NCBI GenBank assembly: GCA_012837825.1
Contig: DUQM01000090.1
Coordinates: forward strand, 1-50,246
DNA: 50,246 nucleotides
Direction: 5' to 3'
DNA from: Actinomycetota bacterium
GTDB taxonomy: Bacteria > Actinomycetota > Humimicrobiia > Humimicrobiales > Humimicrobiaceae
The translations under genes and the position numbers were made by a program. Under the pieces are notes generated by a model. That model saw only the letters and a list, made by a program, of their open reading frames with translations, was not told where the DNA came from and searched no databases. Positions 42,320 through 50,085 of this stretch are shown in pieces. Every line of letters starts with the position of its first letter. Positions within the stretch are counted from its first letter, which is position 1.

Positions 42320-42344
42320 GGCGGACATGTAAAAAATGTCCGCC
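42320..42344 (+). promoter_or_regulatory. Intercistronic stem-loop after the second binding-protein gene
   Basis: GGCGGACAT (42320-42328) and ATGTCCGCC (42336-42344) form a perfect 9-bp stem around a 7-nt A-rich loop, without a following T run. It occupies the same position as the stem-loop at 32549-32577 in the first importer, suggesting the same function. Confidence 0.75.
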
Positions 42345-42371
42345 GAAAAAACAGCGGGGAAGTCGTTAAAA

Positions 42372-43241
42372 ATGAAAAAAACTGGAAAAGCCGGAGTAAT
42401 TTCCAATTACCTTTATGTGCTTCCGGCACTTATAATGGTTCTCACATTTCTTATTGCTCCGGTAATTTTTGTAATTTACGCAAGTTTTACAGACTGGGAT
42501 TTACTTCATCCCATGAGTTTTGTCGGATTAAGAAACTATATAAAAATATTTACAGACCCCAATCTTCTTGTTTCGACAAGAAATACTTTGTTATGGGTAG
42601 TTATGATACTTGCAATACCGATGTTTCTCGGACTTGTCCTGGCAGTTTTTATTAAGAATGTCTGGTTTTCAAAACAAATAAAATCAGTTTTTTATATTCC
42701 GCTTGCGATGTCAGGAGCAGGAATAGGAATAATATGGAACTGGATTTTTTCAAGAACCGGACTGCTTAACTCCGTGCTTATTTCGCTTGGTGTTTTAACG
42801 ATGCCCTCTTCATGGCTGCTTAATGTACCGCAGAATACATTTTCCATGGCTGTTGCAGCTACGTGGCAGGTGACGGGCCTGAACATGATACTGTTTCTCA
42901 TGGGGTTGCAGAATGTACAACCTGAAGTTCTGGAAGCTGCAAAAATAGATGGAGCAAATGAATGGCAGACTTTTACGCGGATTATACTGCCTCTTCTCAA
43001 ACCTATTACAACAGTAGTAATAATTCTTAATATCATAGGTAGTTTCAAAATATTCGATATAATCTGGGTGATGACGGCCGGCGGTCCTGCAAGGAGTTCG
43101 GAAACACTGGCTGTTTCCATGTATAAAGAGTCATTCAGTCTTTACAGAATGGGCTACGGCTCATCAATAGCGGTGCTTCTTTCTTTTATAGTTTTTGCAG
43201 TGGGCATAGGTTATCTGAGAATAGCAGGAAGGGAAAAATAA
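42372..43241 (+). CDS. Sugar ABC importer permease, MalF/UgpA-type (second system)
   Basis: This is the MalF-type membrane subunit, with six membrane segments and the EAA loop EVLEAAKIDGANEWQTFTRIILP. It resembles the permease at 32613 along most of its length, including the LLNVPQNTFSM and GGPARSSETLAVSMYKESF blocks. The frame is open to an ATG at 42336, but that ATG is part of the stem-loop and has no ribosome site. I prefer the ATG at 42372, preceded by GGGGAAG, which gives the normal start MKKTGKAGVISNYLYVLPAL. No ATPase gene follows. The gene ends in a convergent gap with the MttB-like gene. Confidence 0.9.
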   Translation: MKKTGKAGVISNYLYVLPALIMVLTFLIAPVIFVIYASFTDWDLLHPMSFVGLRNYIKIFTDPNLLVSTRNTLLWVVMILAIPMFLGLVLAVFIKNVWFSKQIKSVFYIPLAMSGAGIGIIWNWIFSRTGLLNSVLISLGVLTMPSSWLLNVPQNTFSMAVAATWQVTGLNMILFLMGLQNVQPEVLEAAKIDGANEWQTFTRIILPLLKPITTVVIILNIIGSFKIFDIIWVMTAGGPARSSETLAVSMYKESFSLYRMGYGSSIAVLLSFIVFAVGIGYLRIAGREK

Positions 43242-43302
43242 AAAGTAAAACCTCTTACTTCCTAATAAAAAATAGTACCCTGTTATATGTATGGCAAGGT
43301 GC

Positions 43303-43342
43303 TAAGTTCTTCAAACGCTATTTAAGTTCTTCAAGCACTATT
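43303..43342 (+). repeat. Two tandem copies of a 20-bp unit in a convergent intergenic gap
   Basis: TAAGTTCTTCAAACGCTATT (43303-43322) is followed directly by TAAGTTCTTCAAGCACTATT (43323-43342), 18 of 20 positions identical. The gap between the convergent permease and MttB-like genes has no strong terminator; a weak AAGTAA/TTACTT hairpin lies at 43243-43260. Confidence 0.7.
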
Positions 43343-43406
43343 TTTAAGCATACTTCCAATAATTACTTCAATAAATATTAAATACTTCAGAAATACTGAT
43401 TATGAT

Positions 43407-44921
43407 TTAATAATATGGATAACCCGGAGAATTCAAGTCCTCTTTATATGCTTCCCACTCTTTGTCAGAAATATTGCCGTTTTTCCTATAAAACTCTCTG
43501 GCTTCATTTAGAATCTCTTCGATTGCTTTTTCCTCGCTGCCGGACAATGGTTCAGGCTTATGTGTTTCCAGTATTTTTTCCATACGGTCTTTTGCATATT
43601 CAATACAATCTTTCTTGTTTGCTTCCATCCATTCAAGATATGTCAGGCTGTCTGAACTCTTTGGAATGAATTGTTCGCTTTTCCACCATTTTCTTGTATG
43701 CTCTTCAGTCAGGTATGTACCTGGAATGGGGCCGACCTGGCTGATGACATCAATAGCCAGAGTGTCATCATTTATCTCTACGCCCTGGAGGAATCGACCA
43801 ATTGTAGCAGCAACATCATCATCCAATATCAGCTGAATGGGGTGAAATGAAAGTTCTCCATATATACATCCGTGATATCCTATCTCATTTGCCCCTGAAA
43901 GCAGTGAAAGCATAAGAGATATTGTCTTTTCATAACCACACTGATAATCTATTCTCTTGGAATTTGAAGCGCCGGTTGAATGATTTCCGATAGGGATTTT
44001 ATACTTTCTCCATACCTGATTAAATACCACCTGATGCATTGAACTTTCTATTCTTCCAAAAACAGGATATCCTGAGCGCATATTCTGGGCAAATCCGAAA
44101 TCACTTACAAGCACGCCTGTTCCCGGCTTTATTAATTGCGCCATAACTACTCCGCCCATTAATTCTGCATTATTTGTAACGGTCGCTCCTGCTATAGTTA
44201 CCGGTGATGTTGCTCCATAAGTGGGACCGCTTTGTATGTATAAAGGAAAGCCTGCTTCAATATTTCTAAAGGCCGATATGCAGGCATCCTCCTGATATGT
44301 AAGAGGAGGTGAGATTGCAACCACTCCCAGGTTTATTGCTCCCAGAGCTTTTGCCATTCTGATTGCAAATGTCTCACAATCATTACCGTAATTACAATGC
44401 AGAGGCATTGTGCTGTTTCTGAAATTTGCTGCGTCTCCTTCCAGCATCTGCATTACTGCAGGTATATTTTTAAACCCGAACCATGGCACATAAGAACCTG
44501 TATAATGAACTGTGTCCAGTGCGTCCATTATTTTAACTGTTTCATAAAACTCTTTTCTTGTAGGCATTCTTGGTTCCCATGTTTCCATGTCAATAGTGTC
44601 TTTTCCGGGAAAAGGAAGAAAATTAGATACATTTCCGCCAAAACGGACATTGCTCCTGTGACCACGGCCTTTTACAGTGAAACTGCTGGGGCATTTTCTT
44701 AAGCATTCCTCTACAAGCCAGGGTGGAAATCTGACAATCCTTTTATCCATATCCACATTACAGTCATTTTCTTTAAAAAGTTTCAGCGCCCTGTCGCTTT
44801 CAAACCTGATACCTGTATTTTCAAGAATGTCCAGGGTGTTTTTGTGTATTGATTCAATCTGCTCTTCAGATAATATCTCCAAAGGCCTGAGATTGCGTGT
44901 TATTCCTTTTTTTCTTATCAT
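43407..44921 (-). CDS. MttB-family corrinoid methyltransferase (non-pyrrolysine type)
   Basis: This belongs to the trimethylamine methyltransferase MttB superfamily, whose non-pyrrolysine members move methyl groups from quaternary amines such as glycine betaine, proline betaine or carnitine to a corrinoid protein. The 504-residue frame is uninterrupted, so no amber-encoded pyrrolysine is needed. Family blocks include LSEEQIESIHKNTLDILENTGIRF near the N-terminus, AISPPLTYQED, IQSGPTYGATSPVTIAGA and GANEIGYHGCIYGELSFHP. It starts seven bases after the corrinoid-protein gene, and the ribosome site AAGGAG overlaps that gene's last codons, so the two are translationally linked. Substrate cannot be read from sequence. 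The sugar-catabolic setting is unusual and leaves a methylated or betaine-type glycan component possible. Confidence 0.9.
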   Translation of the reverse strand: MIRKKGITRNLRPLEILSEEQIESIHKNTLDILENTGIRFESDRALKLFKENDCNVDMDKRIVRFPPWLVEECLRKCPSSFTVKGRGHRSNVRFGGNVSNFLPFPGKDTIDMETWEPRMPTRKEFYETVKIMDALDTVHYTGSYVPWFGFKNIPAVMQMLEGDAANFRNSTMPLHCNYGNDCETFAIRMAKALGAINLGVVAISPPLTYQEDACISAFRNIEAGFPLYIQSGPTYGATSPVTIAGATVTNNAELMGGVVMAQLIKPGTGVLVSDFGFAQNMRSGYPVFGRIESSMHQVVFNQVWRKYKIPIGNHSTGASNSKRIDYQCGYEKTISLMLSLLSGANEIGYHGCIYGELSFHPIQLILDDDVAATIGRFLQGVEINDDTLAIDVISQVGPIPGTYLTEEHTRKWWKSEQFIPKSSDSLTYLEWMEANKKDCIEYAKDRMEKILETHKPEPLSGSEEKAIEEILNEAREFYRKNGNISDKEWEAYKEDLNSPGYPYY

Positions 44922-44927
44922 TAAAGC

Positions 44928-45572
44928 CTACTCCTTTCCAAGCAATGTTTTACATAATCTGGGTGCTCTGGCAGCAGTTGCCTCATATCCGTCTGCACCG
45001 ATTTCATCCGCAAACTCCTGGGTTGTTGCTGCTCCGCCTATTATTACTTTTACTTTTTCCCTGATACCTTTATTTTTAAGGACTTCAATAATTCTGTTTT
45101 GCTCAGTTACAGTTGTAGTAAGAAGGGCGGATAATGCAAGGATTTCGGGATTATATTTTTCAATAGCCTCTATGAAATGCTCAGAGGAAATATCTACTCC
45201 CAGATCAATTACTCTGAAGTTTTCTGCAACAAGGAAAGTTTTAACCATTGTTTTTCCAATATCATGGATATCACCTTTGACTGTACCCAGCACCACAGTA
45301 CCTATCTTTTCAACTTCCTTTCCTGATTTTTCAATCTCTGCTTCCACTACTGCAATAGCTCCGGACATTGCGCTGGCAGCTCCTACAAGATCAGGAAGAA
45401 AGAGTTCTCCTTTTCCGAAATCATCACCTATCTTCCTGATAGTTTCAGTCATTCCTGCCAGGATATCATTAGGTTCAATTCCCTCCTCAATTGCTTTTAC
45501 GGCTGTCTCCTGAGCCATATTTCGGTTATAAGTAATAATTGACTCTTTCAGACTGTTAATAGTATCAGACAT
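44928..45572 (-). CDS. Corrinoid-binding methyl carrier protein (MttC/MtgC-like)
   Basis: This small protein carries cobalamin and shuttles methyl groups between a substrate methyltransferase and a second methyltransferase. The N-terminal four-helix cap (about 1-85) contains the FLPDLVGAASAMSGA block. The B12-binding Rossmann domain carries KGDIHDIGKTMV with the lower axial ligand His103, followed by VIDLGVDIS, SALLTTT and IIGGAATTQEFADEIGADGY. Length (214) is standard for the MttC/MtbC/MtaC group. GGAGG precedes the ATG by about 9 bases. It is the first gene of the - strand pair with the MttB-like protein. No reductive activase (RamA-like) gene is present in the window. Confidence 0.94.
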   Translation of the reverse strand: MSDTINSLKESIITYNRNMAQETAVKAIEEGIEPNDILAGMTETIRKIGDDFGKGELFLPDLVGAASAMSGAIAVVEAEIEKSGKEVEKIGTVVLGTVKGDIHDIGKTMVKTFLVAENFRVIDLGVDISSEHFIEAIEKYNPEILALSALLTTTVTEQNRIIEVLKNKGIREKVKVIIGGAATTQEFADEIGADGYEATAARAPRLCKTLLGKE

Positions 45573-45599
45573 ATTGCTATTCCTCCAATCCGGGAAAGC

Positions 45600-45614
45600 G
45601 GCACCATAGGTGCC
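45600..45614 (-). promoter_or_regulatory. Short GC-rich hairpin near the ribosome site of the corrinoid-protein gene
   Basis: GGCACC (45600-45605) and GGTGCC (45609-45614) are perfectly complementary around a 3-nt loop. The hairpin lies in the leader of the - strand operon, about 28 bases before the start codon and not far from its ribosome site. Confidence 0.5.
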
Positions 45615-45660
45615 TTCTTTATATTTAAGATATTTTAAGTATATCGGTAAAAATGTACTA

Positions 45661-45708
45661 TACTATTTTTGCAGGTAGTCCATCTGGTAAATCAAGACCA
45701 AAATAGTA
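45661..45708 (-). promoter_or_regulatory. Structured leader candidate of the MttC/MttB operon
   Basis: TACTATTTT (45661-45669) and AAAATAGTA (45700-45708) form a perfect 9-bp closing stem. Inside it, GGT (45674-45676) can pair with ACC (45697-45699), and a small CCA/TGG pairing is possible at 45680-45687. It lies in the predicted - strand leader. I see no cobalamin-riboswitch B12 box, and the element could equally be a DNA operator. Confidence 0.4.
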
Positions 45709-45733
45709 AAAATTATGCGTGCTTTAAGTTAAA

Positions 45734-45762
45734 ATGCTAAAATCAATTAAAGCTTTTGTCAA
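45734..45762 (-). promoter_or_regulatory. Promoter candidate for the MttC/MttB operon
   Basis: On the - strand, TTGACA (45762-45757) is followed by a 17-bp spacer and TAGCAT (45739-45734, 4 of 6). The leader to the corrinoid-protein start would be about 155 bases and would contain the structured element at 45661-45708. Confidence 0.4.
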
Positions 45763-45767
45763 TACTG

Positions 45768-46781
45768 TCAGAGAAGTTTGTCTTTTTCTTTTTTTTCAAT
45801 TATCGGCCTTGCCCCGTATACGACTCCTCCTGCTATTGCAAGTATTACAAGCATGGCAAAAAGAAGCAGGGAACACATTGCAGCCTTTTCATTCTGTGCT
45901 CCAAGCTTAACCATCATAAACACAAGAGACCCTTCTCTTACGCCGATTCCCCCAAGCGAAATAGGAAGCATGGCTATTATTGTTACCACAGGTACTATAA
46001 AGATGAAATCGACAAGATTCAGCTCTATCCCCAGCGCTCTTGCTGCAAGCCAGTAATTCAGTATTACTGCAAACTGCAGCGTTATACTGTAAAACATGAC
46101 CTTTACAAGAACCCATTTGAATTTTTTAAATGAAAGAAAAGTCTTATAAACATTTCTGAGTTTCTCAAATAATTTTGATAAAAATCTGATTTTACCGGCA
46201 AGTTTTTTAAGTCCCGGTATGTTTGGATTAAGAACAAGGAAAAAAAGCAGAAAGCTTATTGCAACAAAAATAATTATGGGTATTATTATGGACTTTTCGC
46301 CAATAGTGGTAAATCCCAGAAATAAAGCAACGATTGCAAATAATCCTGAAGCAATAATACCTGAGAGTCTTTCAATTACTATAACCGATACAGAAGAACT
46401 CATGGGAAAACCGGTTTTTTTCGTAACATCATAAGCTCTGTAAACATCCCCGCCGATACTTGTGGGAAGAAAATTGTTAAAAAGCATTCCGACAAGAACA
46501 GAACCTGAAAGAAACGATATGGAAGTGTTCACATTTTGTGTTTTCAGGAGAGTCTGCCACCTGAAAGCAGTTATCCATATACCATAGGCATGTGTTAAAA
46601 AAGATAATCCGAGCAGAAGAATGTTTATGTCTTTTAGATTGGAAGCAATGGTTCTAAAGTCTTTGAATTGTGAAAAAATCAGAAATATTATTAGTCCGAG
46701 ACTGATTGCAAGACGCAATGTGGTATTTATTATTTTTTTTCTTTTCCGGTAAAAAGCTTTTATTTTTTTGATTGCCGCCAT
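45768..46781 (-). CDS. Flippase-like membrane protein (LPG synthase TM-region/UPF0104 family)
   Basis: This is an integral membrane protein of the family named for the membrane half of lysylphosphatidylglycerol synthase, which also includes archaeal AglD. Family members are often found in glycan and lipid clusters, and their function is mostly unproven. The 337-residue protein has about eight membrane segments and the two conserved blocks NNFLPTSIGGDVYRAYDV and MLPISLGGIGVREG. There is no soluble aminoacyl-transfer domain, so it is not an MprF. It begins a - strand series with glycan genes further upstream. GAAGAAGGG lies in the ribosome-site region. Confidence 0.88.
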   Translation of the reverse strand: MAAIKKIKAFYRKRKKIINTTLRLAISLGLIIFLIFSQFKDFRTIASNLKDINILLLGLSFLTHAYGIWITAFRWQTLLKTQNVNTSISFLSGSVLVGMLFNNFLPTSIGGDVYRAYDVTKKTGFPMSSSVSVIVIERLSGIIASGLFAIVALFLGFTTIGEKSIIIPIIIFVAISFLLFFLVLNPNIPGLKKLAGKIRFLSKLFEKLRNVYKTFLSFKKFKWVLVKVMFYSITLQFAVILNYWLAARALGIELNLVDFIFIVPVVTIIAMLPISLGGIGVREGSLVFMMVKLGAQNEKAAMCSLLLFAMLVILAIAGGVVYGARPIIEKKEKDKLL

Positions 46782-46880
46782 TACCCAGGACCCTTCTTCT
46801 TTAATAATTAAATTTAGATTTTAACATGTAAATATTTTTTAAAAAAAATAAAACTGTTTTTTTATATCCTTATCCGGTGT

Positions 46881-47876
46881 TTACCTTATTTTTATAAAAC
46901 CATTATCCAGATACCACTGCGCAGTGAGATTAATGCCTGTTTTCATATCTATCTTCGGTTCATATCCAAGCACATCTTTTGCTTTCCGGATGCTGAATGC
47001 CCTGTTTTTCTTGAAAAAAGCTACTCTTCTTTTAAAAATAGGTGGCTGTTTTTTAATTTTTAATAATTTATAAGTTCCTTCTGTCAATGCTGCCAGGGCG
47101 TAAATCGGCAGGTAGGGAATGTGGATTTTTGGCGGATTTACGCCAAACTCCCGTGCTATCATCTTTGTCAGTTCATTCAGACTGGCATAACTGTTGTCGC
47201 CTATTATAAATACCTCTCCTACCGCTTCATCTTTTTCGCCACAGAGAAGGTAGCCGTCAATCAGATTATCTATATAAACCATGTGAAAACAAGCTTGTCC
47301 GTTTCCCATGATAAACCATCTTCTGGCTGCAATCATTTTGAACATTTTCAGAAGCCTCATATCTCCCGGTCCGTAAATCGCTGCAGGTCTTAAAACAGAA
47401 ACCGGCAGGTTTTTTCCTTTTGCATATCTTAATGCTTCAAGTTCAGCCCTGCATTTGGACTGCTGATAAGCGTCACCGGGGCTGTGTGGTTCGGTTTCGT
47501 CTGAAGGAGGATTTTTTACTGTCGTGACAACACCTATGGTGCTGGTATGAACCAGTCTTTCTACATTATATTCAAGACATGCATCAAAGACGTTTATGGA
47601 GCCTTTATAATTGGTATCCCAGTAAAACTTCTCATCAACATAGGCTTCCCTGTAAGCTGCTGCAACATGATAGACTTTTTGTACTCCCTTAACAGCTTTA
47701 AAAACCACGTCCCTGTCCCTGATATCTCCTGTAATTATTTCAGCTCCTGCTTTTTTTATCTCTTCTGCTCTGACTTCCGAACGGGCAAGAACCCGTACAT
47801 CATTATTTAAACCCAGTAGTTTTTTTGCAAGATGACCGCCTGTAAATCCGGTGCCACCGGTGACAAGAACTTTCAT
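46881..47876 (-). CDS. NAD-dependent epimerase/dehydratase family protein (extended SDR)
   Basis: This is an extended short-chain dehydrogenase of the type seen in nucleotide-sugar and dihydroflavonol-reductase-like groups. The N-terminal NAD(P) motif is VTGGTGFTGGHLA. HVAAAYREAY, the STIGVV strand and YQQSKCRAE (catalytic Tyr-x3-Lys) follow, then VLRPAAIYGPGD and a C-terminal substrate domain. The YREAY stretch resembles the HpnA-like/4-ketoreductase subgroup. The substrate is not predictable. It lies 14 bp downstream of the radical SAM gene on the - strand, in a glycan gene context. Confidence 0.87.
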   Translation of the reverse strand: MKVLVTGGTGFTGGHLAKKLLGLNNDVRVLARSEVRAEEIKKAGAEIITGDIRDRDVVFKAVKGVQKVYHVAAAYREAYVDEKFYWDTNYKGSINVFDACLEYNVERLVHTSTIGVVTTVKNPPSDETEPHSPGDAYQQSKCRAELEALRYAKGKNLPVSVLRPAAIYGPGDMRLLKMFKMIAARRWFIMGNGQACFHMVYIDNLIDGYLLCGEKDEAVGEVFIIGDNSYASLNELTKMIAREFGVNPPKIHIPYLPIYALAALTEGTYKLLKIKKQPPIFKRRVAFFKKNRAFSIRKAKDVLGYEPKIDMKTGINLTAQWYLDNGFIKIR

Positions 47877-47890
47877 TTTTACCTCACTTT

Positions 47891-48901
47891 TTAATTTTTC
47901 CTTATGCTGTCCCTAAAAAATATTCCCATATAATCGGAAGGTATTCCCAGGATTGTCCGTCTGAAAACCCTATCGCAGTTTGAGCAGGGATGCAAATCAT
48001 CAATATCTCTGCCGGAAAATTTTTTTCTCATATGGACAATCTTATTGTCATTAAATATTTCTTTTAAGTTTTTCCTGTTTATATCTCCCAGCTCTAATCT
48101 GCCAAAAAAATCCTGAGGACAGGGAACGACTTTTCCATCACTTAATATTACCATTGCATACCAGAGGAATGTGCATTTTAAAATTTTTGTCTTTTTAAAA
48201 CCGGTGTCAGCGCTTTCCGGTTCGGCAGTTTTCAGGGAACCGCCCCAGTTATGCGGTTTTCTGATAACGAATCTGTCCGGAGTATTATTTTTAAAAGCGG
48301 AAAAGAATTTTCTTTTTTGCTTTCCCAGCTCTTTTTGCATTAGGTCTTTATCATATTCGATTACCTGAATTGTAGTATGCGGGGTTTTTGAAAAAAGATC
48401 CTTTTTTATTCTTAAAAACTCATTTATTTTCATCAGGACATCTTCAAATTCTGCACCTATACGGTTTTTTTCATACATTTCCTTTGTATATCCGTCAAAA
48501 GAAAAAGATATTCTGTGCAGACCTGACTTTATGAGTTTTTCCGACATTTCGGAATCGAGAAGTACCGCATTTGTGTGAAGTCTTGTTTTAATACCCGAAC
48601 TTACCGCATAATCTATCATTTCCGTAATTTCAGGGTTGATAAGTGCTTCTCCTCTGTGGAAAAGATTTACTTCATATACCTGTGTTTTGATTTCATCTAT
48701 TATTTTCCTGAAAAGGTCAAAATTCATATTATTTTTTTGTTTATCAGGGAGATCTTTGTTTACACATAAACGACATGCAAGATTACATATTCCGGAGGTC
48801 TCAATCCAGAGTTTTACAGGAAAGTAGCTGACTACCTTTTTTCCTGTAATATAAGAGAAATATATTTTTAAGAGGGTAAAATAATACTGATATTTTTTCA
48901 T
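47891..48901 (-). CDS. Radical SAM/SPASM-domain protein
   Basis: This radical SAM enzyme has the CNLACRLC cluster motif (C-x3-C-x2-C) about 40 residues from the N-terminus, then FHRGEALINPEI (a GGEP-like block) and the barrel. A C-terminal SPASM-type region holds further cysteines: KCTFLW, VPCPQDF, GDINRKNLKEIF and HPCSNCD. Proteins of this type modify peptides, sugars or cofactors; in surface-glycan loci the substrate is generally unknown. The frame is open to an ATG at 48916. I chose the ATG at 48901 because it overlaps the stop of the upstream glycosyltransferase as ATGA, a classical coupling arrangement. Confidence 0.88.
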   Translation of the reverse strand: MKKYQYYFTLLKIYFSYITGKKVVSYFPVKLWIETSGICNLACRLCVNKDLPDKQKNNMNFDLFRKIIDEIKTQVYEVNLFHRGEALINPEITEMIDYAVSSGIKTRLHTNAVLLDSEMSEKLIKSGLHRISFSFDGYTKEMYEKNRIGAEFEDVLMKINEFLRIKKDLFSKTPHTTIQVIEYDKDLMQKELGKQKRKFFSAFKNNTPDRFVIRKPHNWGGSLKTAEPESADTGFKKTKILKCTFLWYAMVILSDGKVVPCPQDFFGRLELGDINRKNLKEIFNDNKIVHMRKKFSGRDIDDLHPCSNCDRVFRRTILGIPSDYMGIFFRDSIRKN

Positions 48902-50058
48902 AAATTTATAATACAATGTCTGTAAACATCAAACGTTTCCGCCGCAGTCTTTGACCAGCTGAATTTTCCGGAATTTGTCAGGCATTGCTTTCTTATGTAT
49001 GCGCTCAGATTATCATTTGACAGAATTTCATCCATTTTTAAACATATTTCTTTTTCATCAAAAGGTTTAAACAGCAAGTCAGGATGCTGAAGCACCTCAG
49101 GAATTGAAGATGTTTCCGAAGCAATGACAGGCAGTCCGCAGCTCATTGCTTCCAGCACAGGAAATCCGAAACCTTCAAATATTGAAGGATAGACAAAAAG
49201 GCTTGCCATATTATAGAGTTGAACAAGATCGTAGTCGCTGATCTCTCCGGTAAATATTATATCTGCCTTGTTCTTGCTGCTATTATAAAAATCAAAAGTC
49301 TCCTCACTTTTCCAGCCGGTCTTTCCTGCGATTACAAGCTTAAGGTTTTTGAATTTATATTTTTTCTTTAAAAGGTCAAAAGCCATTATAAGAGTTTTGA
49401 AATTCTTCCTGGGTTCAATAGTCCCGACACTCAGTATAAAATTACAATTGATGCCGTATTTCTGCATGACTTTTATGTCTATGTCATCTTCATCCAGAAT
49501 CCTGAAGATATCTTCAGATGCAAGATAAACGACTCTTATTTTGGACGGTTCTGTTCCAAGATATTCAATTATGTCTCTTTTTGTAGATTGAGAGTCTGCA
49601 ATTATCATCTTTGCCTTTTTTGCATTTTGTGAAACCATCTTCTGGTATTTTCTGACAAACCATTCAAAATTAAATTCAGGAAATCTGAAAAAAGACATGT
49701 CATGGATTGTAAGAACAATATTTTTATTGAAAGTAGGAGGAATTATATAGTCAGGACAGTGAAGAATATCGCTTTTGAATCCCCTTATCTCTATTGCAGG
49801 GAATTTTTTCCGGCCCAGTTTTTCAAGCTGCTTCTGACTGACAGGGTAGAAGCTTGCTTTAATATTTTTTTGCGGATTGTTTTTTAAAAAATCTTCAAAT
49901 ATATGCATGTGCTCATTTGAAGCATGATATCCCGTGAAAATAAATTCATCATTATTTTTGGATTTCAGCAGATTTTTAATAAGATTATTTATGTATCTTC
50001 CGGCACCCATCCTGGTTCCGAAATTTAATACTGTTGAAACTTCTATTCCGATTTTCAT
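48898..50058 (-). CDS. GT4-family glycosyltransferase
   Basis: This is a GT-B retaining glycosyltransferase. It opens with MKIGIEVSTVLNFGTRMGAG, the glycine-rich loop of the group, and has VLTIHDMSFFRFPEF and GTIEPRKNFKTLI. The donor-side E-x7-E motif lies in FEGFGFPVLEAMSCGLPVI. It resembles the + strand enzyme at 18660-19853 in the same motifs and overall length, so the two are probably paralogs. Its stop codon overlaps the start of the radical SAM gene by four bases. The donor sugar is unknown. Confidence 0.9.
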   Translation of the reverse strand: MKIGIEVSTVLNFGTRMGAGRYINNLIKNLLKSKNNDEFIFTGYHASNEHMHIFEDFLKNNPQKNIKASFYPVSQKQLEKLGRKKFPAIEIRGFKSDILHCPDYIIPPTFNKNIVLTIHDMSFFRFPEFNFEWFVRKYQKMVSQNAKKAKMIIADSQSTKRDIIEYLGTEPSKIRVVYLASEDIFRILDEDDIDIKVMQKYGINCNFILSVGTIEPRKNFKTLIMAFDLLKKKYKFKNLKLVIAGKTGWKSEETFDFYNSSKNKADIIFTGEISDYDLVQLYNMASLFVYPSIFEGFGFPVLEAMSCGLPVIASETSSIPEVLQHPDLLFKPFDEKEICLKMDEILSNDNLSAYIRKQCLTNSGKFSWSKTAAETFDVYRHCIINL

Positions 50059-50085
50059 GAAAATTTCATTATTTTAAAAACTGTT

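Noticed and set aside
43407-44921. Pyrrolysine-dependent MttB
   Set aside because: The frame has no internal TAG and is full length without read-through.
44677-45513. 278-codon + strand frame opposite the MttC/MttB genes
   Set aside because: It is antisense to two clear enzyme genes with strong motifs; the Ser/Ile-rich product is typical of a mirrored reading frame.
45573-45767. Cobalamin riboswitch in the MttC leader
   Set aside because: I could not find a B12 box or the expected length of conserved core. A covariance-model scan would settle it.
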